Assembly (NCBI GenBank): GCA_003021325.1
Contig: PXQM01000068.1
Location: forward strand, 1-21,164
DNA length: 21,164 bases
From: Halobacteriales archaeon QH_10_70_21
GTDB lineage: Archaea; Halobacteriota; Halobacteria; Halobacteriales; Haloarculaceae
Reading direction: 5' to 3'
The position numbers and the translations under genes were made by a program. The notes beneath the pieces were generated by a model. That model was not told where the DNA came from, did not search any database, and worked only from the letters and a program-made list of their open reading frames with translations. Positions within the stretch are counted from its first letter, which is position 1. Each line of letters starts with the position of its first letter. Below are positions 7,578-14,257 of this stretch, one piece after another.

Positions 7578-8467
7578 CCAATCACCTCCGGGCCGCGCCG
7601 GTCGCCGGCGACGCCGTCGAACGCCACGTCGCCCGTTGCGAGCGAGACCGTCGGCGTTGCGGAGCCGCTCGCCGCGGTGGTCGAAGTCGCCGAACGCGAC
7701 GGCGAGCGTCGCGCCGAGGACGCCGACCAGCGTCGTGGCCGGGCCATCGCGTCGGCGCTGCCGAGCGCCGCCTCCCCGATGACCGTGACCGCGTCGACCG
7801 CGGCGAAGCTGTCGTACTCGGCGACGACGAACTCGTCGGTGCCCCGCTTGGCGCTGGCCCGCCAGTGGATGTCCCGCATCGTGTCCCCCCGCGAGAACTC
7901 CCGGAGCCGGTCGAAGGAGGTCCGCTCGTCGCTGCGGACGCGCCGGACGAGCGAGGCGAGCCGCTCGCTGTCGATCTCGTAGGCGTCCGGGTACACGAGC
8001 ACCGTCGCCGCCGTCCGGCTCTCGAGTTCGACGGCGAACAGCCCGAGCGAGTCGGTGAGCCGGCAGCTCGCCGGTCCCAGGTCGTGCTCGCCGCGCTCCC
8101 GGAGCGTCACCGAGTACTCGAACTCCCCGCCGTGGCCGACGGCCGCCGTCGCGCCGTCAGCGACGAGCCCGCTCGCGACGCCGTCGGTCACCCGGCACGG
8201 CACCTCGGCGTCGACCGAGACCGTGACGGTGCGTTGCTCCTCCGGAAAGCCCGGTTCGGGGACCGTCCGTTCGACGGTCGGCGCCTCGGTCCGCGCGAGC
8301 TGGGCGGCGGCGGCCGACAGCGCGACCAGCGCCGGCACCACGATGGCGTTCAGCGAGCGGGCGCCGGTCGTCGCCCCGAGGAGGAAGGCCGTGCCGGCGA
8401 TGGCCGCGACGGCCGCGCCGCGACGGGTCGGTCGCAGGTCCCGGAGACTGCGGCGAAGCACGGTCAC
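7574..8467 (-). CDS. DUF58 protein with altered C-terminal part
   Basis: A 297-residue DUF58 protein, the usual partner of MoxR ATPases. Two N-terminal hydrophobic segments (about 18-34 and 38-57) anchor it; the DUF58 signature LREFSRGDTMRDIHWRASAK lies at 188-207. GTG 8467 overlaps the MoxR stop and TGA 7574-7576 overlaps the transglutaminase GTG, so the three are likely co-translated. Residues 243-275 are odd: Arg/Ser/Thr-rich (RPRRWSASSARRSPSRSATS), unlike the acidic remainder, and coded by an exact 99-bp copy of transglutaminase sequence read in another frame. The frame stays open and resumes at LATGDVAFDGVAGD. The domain's C-terminal strands and helix are probably replaced, so the protein may be impaired, or the assembly may be wrong here. 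Confidence 0.88.
   Translation of the reverse strand: MTVLRRSLRDLRPTRRGAAVAAIAGTAFLLGATTGARSLNAIVVPALVALSAAAAQLARTEAPTVERTVPEPGFPEEQRTVTVSVDAEVPCRVTDGVASGLVADGATAAVGHGGEFEYSVTLRERGEHDLGPASCRLTDSLGLFAVELESRTAATVLVYPDAYEIDSERLASLVRRVRSDERTSFDRLREFSRGDTMRDIHWRASAKRGTDEFVVAEYDSFAAVDAVTVIGEAALGSADAMARPRRWSASSARRSPSRSATSTTAASGSATPTVSLATGDVAFDGVAGDRRGPEVIG
7643..7741. repeat. 99-bp direct repeat, copy B (probable derived copy)
   Basis: Exact 99-base copy of 7046-7144 lying inside the DUF58 gene, exactly 33 codons long and in codon phase (residues 243-275). The encoded peptide is basic and Ser/Thr-rich, unlike the rest of the protein, so this is probably the derived copy. Being a direct repeat it could also support deletion of the 597 bases between. 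Confidence 0.97.
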
Positions 8468-9432
8468 CCCTCCACTGGAACGCGGTCTATGGCCCGCTCG
8501 ACGACGGTCTCGGCGTCGTCGTTCCCCGGGTTGGTCCGCATCCGGTGGGGCAGGACCACCGGGGCCACCGCCTGCACGTCGTCCGGGATGACGTACGACT
8601 GCGACCGCAGGAGCGCCCGCCCCTGTGCGGCCCGGACCAGCGCGATGGAACTGCGGGGGCTGGCGCCGAGCTGGGCGTGCTCGCGGGTGTAGTTCGCCAG
8701 CCGGGTGACGTACGACTGGAGGGCCTCGCTCACCTCGACGCCCGCGGCGGTCGCCCGGGCGGCCTGCAGGTCCTCGGCCCGCGCGACGGGGTCGATGTCT
8801 TCGATGGCGTGGCCGCCGACCGCCCGGTCGATGACCGTCGTCTCCTCGCCCTCGGAGGGGTAGCCGAGGTGGAGCTTCAGCATGAACCGGTCGAGTTCGG
8901 CGGCCGGTAGCTCGTAGGTCTGCTCGCGCTCGACGGAGTTCTGCGTCGCGATGACGACGAACGGGTCCGGAACGGCGCGGGTCTCGCCGTCGACGCTGAC
9001 CTGCTCTTCCTCCATCGCCTCCAGCAGCGCAGCCTGGGTCTTCGGCGGCGCCCGGTTTATCTCGTCGCCCAGCACGACGTTGGCGAACACCGGCCCGGCC
9101 CGGAACTCGAACTCGCTTTCCTTCTGGTTGTAGACGTTCGCGCCGGTGATGTCCGCCGGCAGGAGGTCCGGCGTGAACTGTACCCGGTTGAACGAGCAGT
9201 CGAACGACTCCGCGACCGCCCGCGCGAGCATCGTCTTCCCGACGCCCGGGACGTCCTCGAGCAGGACGTGGCCGCCGCCGAGCAGGGCCGTCACGAGGTG
9301 CTCGATGGCCGCCTCGTTGCCGACGATGACCTGCTGGACGTTGTCGATGACCGCACGCGCCGTCTCGCCCGCCGTCTCGACGTCGAGCCCGGCGCCGGTC
9401 TGCGCCGCCGGCTGGTCGGTTGCGTCGTCCAT
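8464..9432 (-). CDS. MoxR-family AAA+ ATPase
   Basis: A 322-residue cytosolic MoxR ATPase, thought to act as a chaperone-like motor with DUF58 and other partners. Walker A is DVPGVGKT at residues 60-67; Walker B is VVLGDEIN at 119-126; sensor 1 is in FVVIATQNSVE; the arginine-rich region near LGASPRSSIALVRAAQGRAL and the C-terminal lid VIPDDVQAVAPVVLPHR are standard MoxR features. I chose ATG 9432 rather than ATG 9456, because the extra eight residues look like non-coding sequence and a TATA-like GTATGCC lies about 34 bases upstream on the minus strand (9463-9469). TGA at 8464-8466 overlaps the DUF58 GTG. It is the first gene of the MoxR, DUF58, transglutaminase operon. Confidence 0.95.
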   Translation of the reverse strand: MDDATDQPAAQTGAGLDVETAGETARAVIDNVQQVIVGNEAAIEHLVTALLGGGHVLLEDVPGVGKTMLARAVAESFDCSFNRVQFTPDLLPADITGANVYNQKESEFEFRAGPVFANVVLGDEINRAPPKTQAALLEAMEEEQVSVDGETRAVPDPFVVIATQNSVEREQTYELPAAELDRFMLKLHLGYPSEGEETTVIDRAVGGHAIEDIDPVARAEDLQAARATAAGVEVSEALQSYVTRLANYTREHAQLGASPRSSIALVRAAQGRALLRSQSYVIPDDVQAVAPVVLPHRMRTNPGNDDAETVVERAIDRVPVEG

Positions 9433-9679
9433 TGAGTGTCTACCGGCTCCGGCCACGACGCCGGCATACGTCTCGTGGTACCTGCGGGCCTGTCATTGTC
9501 CGGCGAACGGCCCGAAGCGATGTAAGGCTCACGGGGGCTGTGCGGATGTCCCGCAATGGAGCGCCGACTGCGCCGGGCGGACCCGACACGGCGGTGCCGC
9601 CGCTCGTCGACGAGAAATAACCGCGAGAGTACAGTTCAGTCGCGCGAGGCGACGCGTTTTTCCTGGCTACGAGAAGGCC
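9433..9679. other. Spacer between moxR and cspA genes
   Basis: No convincing gene. A plus-strand open frame ends at 9620 (a possible 24-codon ORF starts at 9546), and 19 bases later a plus-strand hairpin GTCGC-GCGAG-GCGAC (9639-9653) is followed by five T at 9657-9661. This looks like a terminator-like element on the plus strand, although the flanking genes both run on the minus strand. The region also holds the presumed moxR promoter. Confidence 0.35.
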
Positions 9680-9874
9680 TTACAGGCGCGTGACGTTGGT
9701 CGCGCGCGGGCCCTTCTCCGCTTCCTCGATGTCGAACTCGATTTCCTGACCCTCCTCCAGGTCGGGACCGCCGACGTCTTCCATGTGGAAGAACACGTCT
9801 TCGTCCGCGTCGTCAGTCGAGATGAAACCGTAGCCGCCAGTGTCGTTGAAGAAATCAACTTCTCCGTTCGCCAT
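9680..9874 (-). CDS. cspA: Cold-shock domain protein CspA-like
   Basis: A 64-residue single cold-shock domain, an OB-fold that binds single-stranded RNA or DNA. RNP1 appears as GGYGFIS (residues 13-19) and RNP2 as DVFFHM (26-31); the ending GPRATNVTRL is typical. The highly acidic surface fits a high-salt cytosol. I chose ATG 9874, since MANGEVDFF is the usual N-terminus and the ten residues from the upstream ATG at 9904 look untranslated. A TTATGCC element on the minus strand near 9902-9908 would put transcription about five bases before the ATG. It is monocistronic, with its own spacer on both sides. Confidence 0.95.
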   Translation of the reverse strand: MANGEVDFFNDTGGYGFISTDDADEDVFFHMEDVGGPDLEEGQEIEFDIEEAEKGPRATNVTRL

Positions 9875-9986
9875 TGCGACTGGAGAGAGACAGCTCACAG
9901 GCATAAGGGTTCCGAACCGGTCTTCCTGTTGTTACACCGACCCACGAAATATCCCGGGTGGCGAGCTGTCGGGCGGTTCCGGGGGC

Positions 9987-10256
9987 TCACCACGCCTTGC
10001 AGTCGGCGCACACCAGCTCGCCGTCCTCGCGCCAGCGCCGCTCGACGTCGCTCCCGCAGGCGGCACAGGCGGCGCCGGACGGGGTCCACTCGAACGTCGA
10101 GACGACCGGCTCGGGGGCGTCCCCGTCGTCCGCGCCGCCGCTCTCGCCCGACCCGCCCTCGCTCGCGGCCGGGTCGCCGGCGTCGGCCACCGGCTCGTCC
10201 CGCTCGTCGCCGGCGTCGTCCCCGCTGATGAAGTCGTCGAGCGAGGTGTCGCGCAT
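9987..10256 (-). CDS. Acidic protein with C-terminal zinc ribbon
   Basis: An 89-residue protein. The first 50 residues are a disordered acidic, Gly/Ser-rich stretch after a short conserved-looking start, MRDTSLDDFISGDD. The C-terminus is a zinc ribbon with Cys64, Cys67, Cys83 and Cys86 (CAACGS, 15 residues, then CADC) ending in KAW. I recall similar small haloarchaeal proteins annotated as DUF7573, without known function; zinc binding is inferred from the four cysteines. A TATA element at 10281-10286 lies about 28 bases upstream on the minus strand. The gene diverges from the small membrane protein gene starting at 10333. Confidence 0.82.
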   Translation of the reverse strand: MRDTSLDDFISGDDAGDERDEPVADAGDPAASEGGSGESGGADDGDAPEPVVSTFEWTPSGAACAACGSDVERRWREDGELVCADCKAW

Positions 10257-10280
10257 ACCCGAACCACGGCTGCCGCCGGC

Positions 10281-10286
10281 TTATAT
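10281..10286. promoter_or_regulatory. Shared TATA element of a divergent gene pair
   Basis: TTATAT on the plus strand, ATATAA on the minus. It lies about 28 bases before the minus-strand ATG at 10256. For the plus-strand ATG at 10333 it would give a leader of about 23 bases containing AGGAGG (10311-10316) and GGTGGA (10325-10330) as possible ribosome binding sites. Confidence 0.5.
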
Positions 10287-10332
10287 CGTCCGGGACGGAC
10301 ACACACAAGTAGGAGGCGACGAACGGTGGAGT

Positions 10333-10563
10333 ATGGCAGAGACCGAGATTCAGTCCGGGCTCTACGAGAACACGGTCGGCCTCGTCGAGCGGTTCGCCGA
10401 GATCGCGACCACCGACCCCATCGCCGCCGCGATGCTGCTCTCGGGGGTCGTGTTCGTCGGCCTCTCGGCGGGCGTCTTCGGCGTCCTGACGCTGGGCGGG
10501 GTGCTCTCGGCGCTCAGGCGCGCGCTGCCGAGCGGCCGAGCGCCGCCCCAGCAAGCTCGATAG
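10333..10563 (+). CDS. Small single-pass membrane protein
   Basis: A 76-residue protein with an amphipathic N-terminus (MAETEIQSGLYENTVGLVERFAEI), one long hydrophobic segment (about 31-58, IAAAMLLSGVVFVGLSAGVF...) and a basic tail (LRRALPSGRAPPQQAR) suggesting a cytoplasmic C-terminus. I do not recognise a family. ATG 10333 is preceded by GGTGGA three bases upstream and by a TATA element at 10281-10286. Its last 50 bases overlap the 3' end of the convergent mer gene. The proline- and arginine-rich tail from residue 68 comes from that overlap. Confidence 0.7.
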   Translation: MAETEIQSGLYENTVGLVERFAEIATTDPIAAAMLLSGVVFVGLSAGVFGVLTLGGVLSALRRALPSGRAPPQQAR

Positions 10564-11503
10564 CCGTCTCCAGGTCCGGTCCCAGCGGCGACCCGGCGAC
10601 GAAGCTGTCGGCGTACTCCAGGACCGCGTCGATTCGCTCCTCGACGGTCGCCGGCGTCCCGGCGATGCAGAAGGCGTCGACCATCGCCTCGGTCACCGCG
10701 TCGAAGGCGGCCTCGAACTCGCCGGCCGAGATGTGCTCGCCGATGGCCTCGGCCACCGCCACGTCGACGCCGTGGCGGTCGAGCACCGGCGGCGCCGCCC
10801 CGGCGGCGATGAACGCCACGGGCGGTCTGGCGGCCGCGCGGGCCGCCTCGCCGTCCCCGGCGACTGAGACGGCGGCGTAGGCGGCGAAGTCGAACTCGCC
10901 ACGGCCGTCCGGGCGGTCGGCGAGCCCCTTCTCGACCTGCGAGGCGGCCCACTCGTAGTCGCGCGGATGCGACCCGTTCAACAGCACGCCGTCGGCGTGC
11001 TTGGCGGACATCCGGATCATGTGGGGCCCCTGTGCGCCCACGTAGACGGGGACCGACCCGACCTCGTCGGCGAAGTTCAGCCCGGCGTCGCTGGCGCGGA
11101 AGGTCCCGTCGTGGTCGACCCGCTCGCCGGCGTAGAGCTCCCGGGCCACCTTGAACGCCTCCAGGACGCGCCGAAGCGGCTGCTCGTGGTCGTAGCCGAG
11201 GTTCGCGAGCGTCGAGGGGTCGCCGGCGCCCAGGCCGAAGACGGCGCGGCCGCCGGAGGCCTCCTCGAGCGTCGCCACCCGCGAGGCCAGCGTGACCGGG
11301 TGGGTCTCGTAGGGGTTCGCGACCCCCGGCCCGACGGCGACGTCGTCGGTCCGGCGGGCGATTCGGTCCAGGGCGACGAACGCGTCCCGGTTGTTGTAGT
11401 GACACGAGGCGAAGACCGTGTCGAAGCCCTCGGCTTCGGCGTGCTCGCCCAGTTGCGCGATACGACTGACCGGATGCTCCGGCGTGAGTTCGATTCCTAT
11501 CAT
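10514..11503 (-). CDS. mer: F420-dependent methylenetetrahydromethanopterin reductase-like enzyme
   Basis: A 329-residue luciferase-like (LLM) flavin-fold enzyme of the Mer group. Mer reduces methylene-tetrahydromethanopterin to the methyl form with reduced F420; haloarchaea use a folate or pterin carrier, so the natural C1 substrate is uncertain. The N-terminus IGIELTPEHPVSRIAQLGEHAEAEGFDTVF, the segment GPGVANPYETHPVTLAS, AVFGLGAGDPSTL and VYVGAQGPHMIRMSAKHADGVLLN are characteristic. I chose ATG 11503 because the family N-terminus begins there; the nine residues from the ATG at 11530 look spurious. CTAAAAG near 11547-11553 on the minus strand could be its TATA element. It lies 78 bases downstream of cofE. 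Confidence 0.88.
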   Translation of the reverse strand: MIGIELTPEHPVSRIAQLGEHAEAEGFDTVFASCHYNNRDAFVALDRIARRTDDVAVGPGVANPYETHPVTLASRVATLEEASGGRAVFGLGAGDPSTLANLGYDHEQPLRRVLEAFKVARELYAGERVDHDGTFRASDAGLNFADEVGSVPVYVGAQGPHMIRMSAKHADGVLLNGSHPRDYEWAASQVEKGLADRPDGRGEFDFAAYAAVSVAGDGEAARAAARPPVAFIAAGAAPPVLDRHGVDVAVAEAIGEHISAGEFEAAFDAVTEAMVDAFCIAGTPATVEERIDAVLEYADSFVAGSPLGPDLETAIELAGAALGRSAARA

Positions 11504-11581
11504 CTGATGCGTTCCGGCTCGTATCCACACCTACGTGCCGGACGGTCTTTTAGGGGGGCAGTACAGGCAAAACGCGTCGGT

Positions 11582-12337
11582 CTACCCGCCGTCGAACGTC
11601 CACCCGCGGAGCGCGTCGCGGACGATGTCGTCCTCGTCGGCCCGGAAGAGGTTCTCGCTGCCGTCGTGGTCGCCGAACGCCCACCCGCGGACGACGACGG
11701 CGGGGGGACCGCCGTCGCCCTCGCCGGCGACGAGGTTGGCGGTCGCGGCCAGCTCGTCGACGACGGCCTGGACCGTGACGCCGAGCTCGCGGCCGTCCCG
11801 GTCGTGCTCGCCGCGCCAGTCGCGGGCCGCCGGCAGCCCGTGCCACCCGATTGCGACGCCGCGCTGGCCGTAGCGGAACGGCCGCCCCGACGTGTCGGTG
11901 ACGACGACCGGGACCCCGAGCGCCGCCGAGAGCCGCTCGGCCGACGCCGCCGGGTCCGCGGGCAGCAACAGCAGGTCCGCGCCCGGCACGTTCGAGCGGT
12001 CGATGCCCGCGTTGACCGTGATGTGACCGAACCGCGTCACCGCGAGCAGGAACGGCGCCTCGGTGAGCAGCTCCTCGCTCTCCTCGAGCACCGCCTGGGC
12101 GAACCGGGGGTCCTTCGACTCGCCGGTGATGTCCTCGAGGCGGTCCGCGATGGCCCTCGCGCGGTCGCCGGCCGGGAACGCCCCGAGGTCCGCCTTCCGG
12201 GCCTCGGCCTTCGAGACGACGGTACTGGCGACGCAGAGCACGTCGCCGTCCTCGAGGTCGACGCGCTCGTCGACGAGCGCGGCGAGGTCGTCGCCCTCCC
12301 GGATCTCCGGCAGCCCCTCGACGGCGAACGCCTCCAT
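11582..12337 (-). CDS. cofE: Coenzyme F420-0:L-glutamate ligase
   Basis: A 251-residue CofE. It ligates one or more L-glutamates to the lactyl phosphate side chain of F420-0 using GTP and divalent metal in the cytosol. Recognised parts are the N-terminal VEGLPEIREGDDLAALV, VLCVASTVVSKAEAR (family metal and nucleotide region), VTRFGHITVNAGIDRSNV, LLPADPAASAERL and VVVTDTSGRPFRYGQRGVAIGWHG. I chose ATG 12337, since MEAFAVEGLPEI matches the family start and the upstream ATG at 12364 adds nine unlikely residues. A weak CTTTTG on the minus strand about 27 bases upstream could be the promoter. Mer, an F420-using enzyme, follows on the same strand. Confidence 0.94.
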   Translation of the reverse strand: MEAFAVEGLPEIREGDDLAALVDERVDLEDGDVLCVASTVVSKAEARKADLGAFPAGDRARAIADRLEDITGESKDPRFAQAVLEESEELLTEAPFLLAVTRFGHITVNAGIDRSNVPGADLLLLPADPAASAERLSAALGVPVVVTDTSGRPFRYGQRGVAIGWHGLPAARDWRGEHDRDGRELGVTVQAVVDELAATANLVAGEGDGGPPAVVVRGWAFGDHDGSENLFRADEDDIVRDALRGWTFDGG

Positions 12338-12383
12338 ACCCGCCGGTGAGGGTGAGCGGGACAAAAGGCTCGCGGTCCCGGAG

Positions 12384-12892
12384 CTACCCCGGCGTCTCGC
12401 CGCTGCGCACCTCGACGTCGAGGTCCCCGTCGTCGGCCTCGGCGACCATCAGGGTCGCCCCGCGCGCGGGCCAGGCGCCGGTCGCGCTGCCGGGGTTCAG
12501 GAGCCGGTAGCCGTCGACGCGAGTGTCGAGGGGGGTGTGGGTGTGGCCGGCGACGCCGACGGTTGGCCGGTCGGCGGCGGCGTGCTCGTCGACCGTCGCC
12601 GCCACGCGCGCCTCGTAGCCCGCCTCCGGACCGGTCCCGTGGGTGACGACGAACCTGACGCCGCCGAGGTCGGCCGTCGCCACCTCCGGCAGGTCGCCGT
12701 AGTTGCCGTCGGTGTTGCCGCGGACGGCGGTGAGGCCGGCCGCGAGGTCGGCGACCGTCTCGTGGGCCGGCCGGGAGTCGAAGTCGCCGGCGTGGACGAC
12801 GTGGTCGGCGCCGGCCATCGCCCCCGGACCGGCTCCTGAATCTCCGGCGCCCGGGACGTGACGTGCGTGTCGCTCAGGATGACGACCTCCAT
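12384..12892 (-). pseudogene. Metallophosphoesterase (MJ0936/YfcE type), frameshifted
   Basis: A small calcineurin-like phosphodiesterase split by one frameshift. From ATG 12892 the first frame reads MEVVILSDTHVTSRAPEIQEPVRG with metal ligands Asp8 and His10. The rest continues in another frame from about 12818 (MAGADHVVHAGDFDSRPAH..., then GNTDGNYGDL, VTHGTG and VAGHTHTPLD), so every metal motif is present across the two frames. The break falls at the run of five C on the plus strand (12821-12825); one more C would restore a 169-residue protein. The total length is one base short of a whole number of codons. It may be a real pseudogene or a homopolymer sequencing error. An internal ATG at 12818 could only make a piece lacking the first motif. 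Confidence 0.85.
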
Positions 12893-12915
12893 GGTCGACG
12901 GTCGGGCCCCGGAGC

Positions 12916-12920
12916 TATAA
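12916..12920. promoter_or_regulatory. Single TATA element between two divergent leaderless genes
   Basis: CTATAA on the plus strand, TTATAG on the minus. It lies about 26 bases from the phosphoesterase ATG (12892) and about 27 bases from the Nudix/eIF2B ATG (12945). With only 52 bases between the two start codons, one TATA element seems to serve both directions. Confidence 0.6.
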
Positions 12921-12944
12921 CCGCTTGTGGCTCCACCACCCGCC

Positions 12945-14213
12945 ATGGAGGAGAACGCCGTCGTCACCTGCTTTCTCCGCCACGGGACGGAGCTACTCCT
13001 GGTCCGTCGGAGCGACGCGGTCGGCTCCTACCGGGGCCGGTGGGGCGCCGTCTCCGGCTACGCCGAGGGGTCGCCGGCGGAGGCGGCCCGCCGGGAAATC
13101 GACGAGGAGGTCGGCCTCCTGGACGCGGTCGAAATCGTCCGGTCGGCCGACCCGCTGGCGGTCGGAGACGGGGCCCGCGGCGTCCGGTGGCTGGTCCACC
13201 CGTTTCTCTTCGACTGCGAGACGACCGATGTCGACCCAAACGAGGAGGTCGCCGCCCACGAGTGGGTCCAGGCGCCCGAGATACTCGCCCGCGAGACGGT
13301 GCCCCGGCTCTGGGCGACCTACCAGGCGGTCGCGCCGACCGTCGGGACGGTCGCCCGGGACGTCGACCACGGCTCGGCGTACGTCGCCCTGCGGGCGCTG
13401 GAGGTCCTCCGGGACGCTGCGGCGACGGCGGCCGCCGCGGCCGCCGGGAGCGACGACGCAGCGGCGGTCCTCGAGACCGCCGCCGACCTCCGCGAGGCCC
13501 GACCCTCGATGGGCGTCGTCCGGAACCGCATCAACCGCGTGCTGGCGACCGCCGACGACGATCCGGCCGCGCTCCGGGACCGGGCGATGGCGGCCTGCGA
13601 GCGCGCGGTGACGGTCGACGCCGAGGCGGCCGCTGCGGCCGCGGCCCGCGTCGGCGACCGCGTCCTGACGCTCTCCCGCTCCGGGACGGTCCTGGCTGCG
13701 CTCCGCCGCGCCGAGCCGGAGGCGGTCTACGTCGCCGAGTCCCGGCCGGCCCGCGAGGGCGTCGGGGTCGCCGAGGAGCTCGCGGCGGCCGGGGTCGACG
13801 CCTCGCTGCTCGTCGACGCCGCCGTCGGACACGTTCTCGTCGAGGCGGACGTCGACACGGTCCTCGTCGGTGCCGACACGGTGCTCGCGGACGGCACCGT
13901 CGTCAACAAGGTCGGCACGCGACCGGCTGCCTTGGCCGCCGCGGACGCCGGCGCCGACTGCTATGCGGTCTGTGCGACGGACAAGATACTCCCCGGGACG
14001 GACGTCGACCTCGAGGCCGGCCCGCCGGAGGAGGTCCACAGAGGCGCCGATGTCGAGGTGCTCAACCCGACCTTCGAGGCGGTGCCGGGGCGTCACTTCG
14101 CCGGCGTCGTCACCGAGCGGGGGGTGCTGTCGCCGGACGAGGTTGGGGCGGTCGCCGCCGACCACGCCGACCTGGCCGAGCGGGCGCGCGACCGCGACGC
14201 GCCGACCGGTTAA
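12945..14213 (+). CDS. Nudix domain fused to eIF2B/ribose-bisphosphate isomerase-like domain
   Basis: A 422-residue two-domain protein. Residues 1-125 are a Nudix domain with RREIDEEVGL (49-58), which carries the catalytic REUXEEXGU part, but the loop before it (GYAEGSPAEAA) is two residues shorter than the usual GX5EX7 spacing. A helical linker (about 143-222) leads to an eIF2B alpha/ribose-1,5-bisphosphate isomerase-like domain: VGADTVLADGTVVNKVGT at 308-325 with Asp311, then NPTFEAVP. In the archaeal isomerase a cysteine and an aspartate are catalytic; here the cysteine motif region reads LTLSRSGT (241-248), without Cys. So isomerase activity is doubtful. I chose ATG 12945, 27 bases after the TATA element, over the ATG at 12927. 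I recall the fusion in other haloarchaea. The role is unknown, perhaps in nucleotide or sugar phosphate turnover. Confidence 0.9.
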   Translation: MEENAVVTCFLRHGTELLLVRRSDAVGSYRGRWGAVSGYAEGSPAEAARREIDEEVGLLDAVEIVRSADPLAVGDGARGVRWLVHPFLFDCETTDVDPNEEVAAHEWVQAPEILARETVPRLWATYQAVAPTVGTVARDVDHGSAYVALRALEVLRDAAATAAAAAAGSDDAAAVLETAADLREARPSMGVVRNRINRVLATADDDPAALRDRAMAACERAVTVDAEAAAAAAARVGDRVLTLSRSGTVLAALRRAEPEAVYVAESRPAREGVGVAEELAAAGVDASLLVDAAVGHVLVEADVDTVLVGADTVLADGTVVNKVGTRPAALAAADAGADCYAVCATDKILPGTDVDLEAGPPEEVHRGADVEVLNPTFEAVPGRHFAGVVTERGVLSPDEVGAVAADHADLAERARDRDAPTG

Positions 14214-14257
14214 TGTGTGTCGGGCGCGATTGCCACGCCGTACAGCCAGCACGCACG

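Noticed and set aside
5442..9432. MoxR, DUF58 and transglutaminase operon as a new system
   Set aside because: This trio is widespread and well known in bacteria and archaea; only the 99-bp repeat within it is unusual.
9545..9620. 24-codon plus-strand ORF before the hairpin at 9639
   Set aside because: No clear TATA element at the right distance and no recognisable peptide; kept only as a note with the hairpin.
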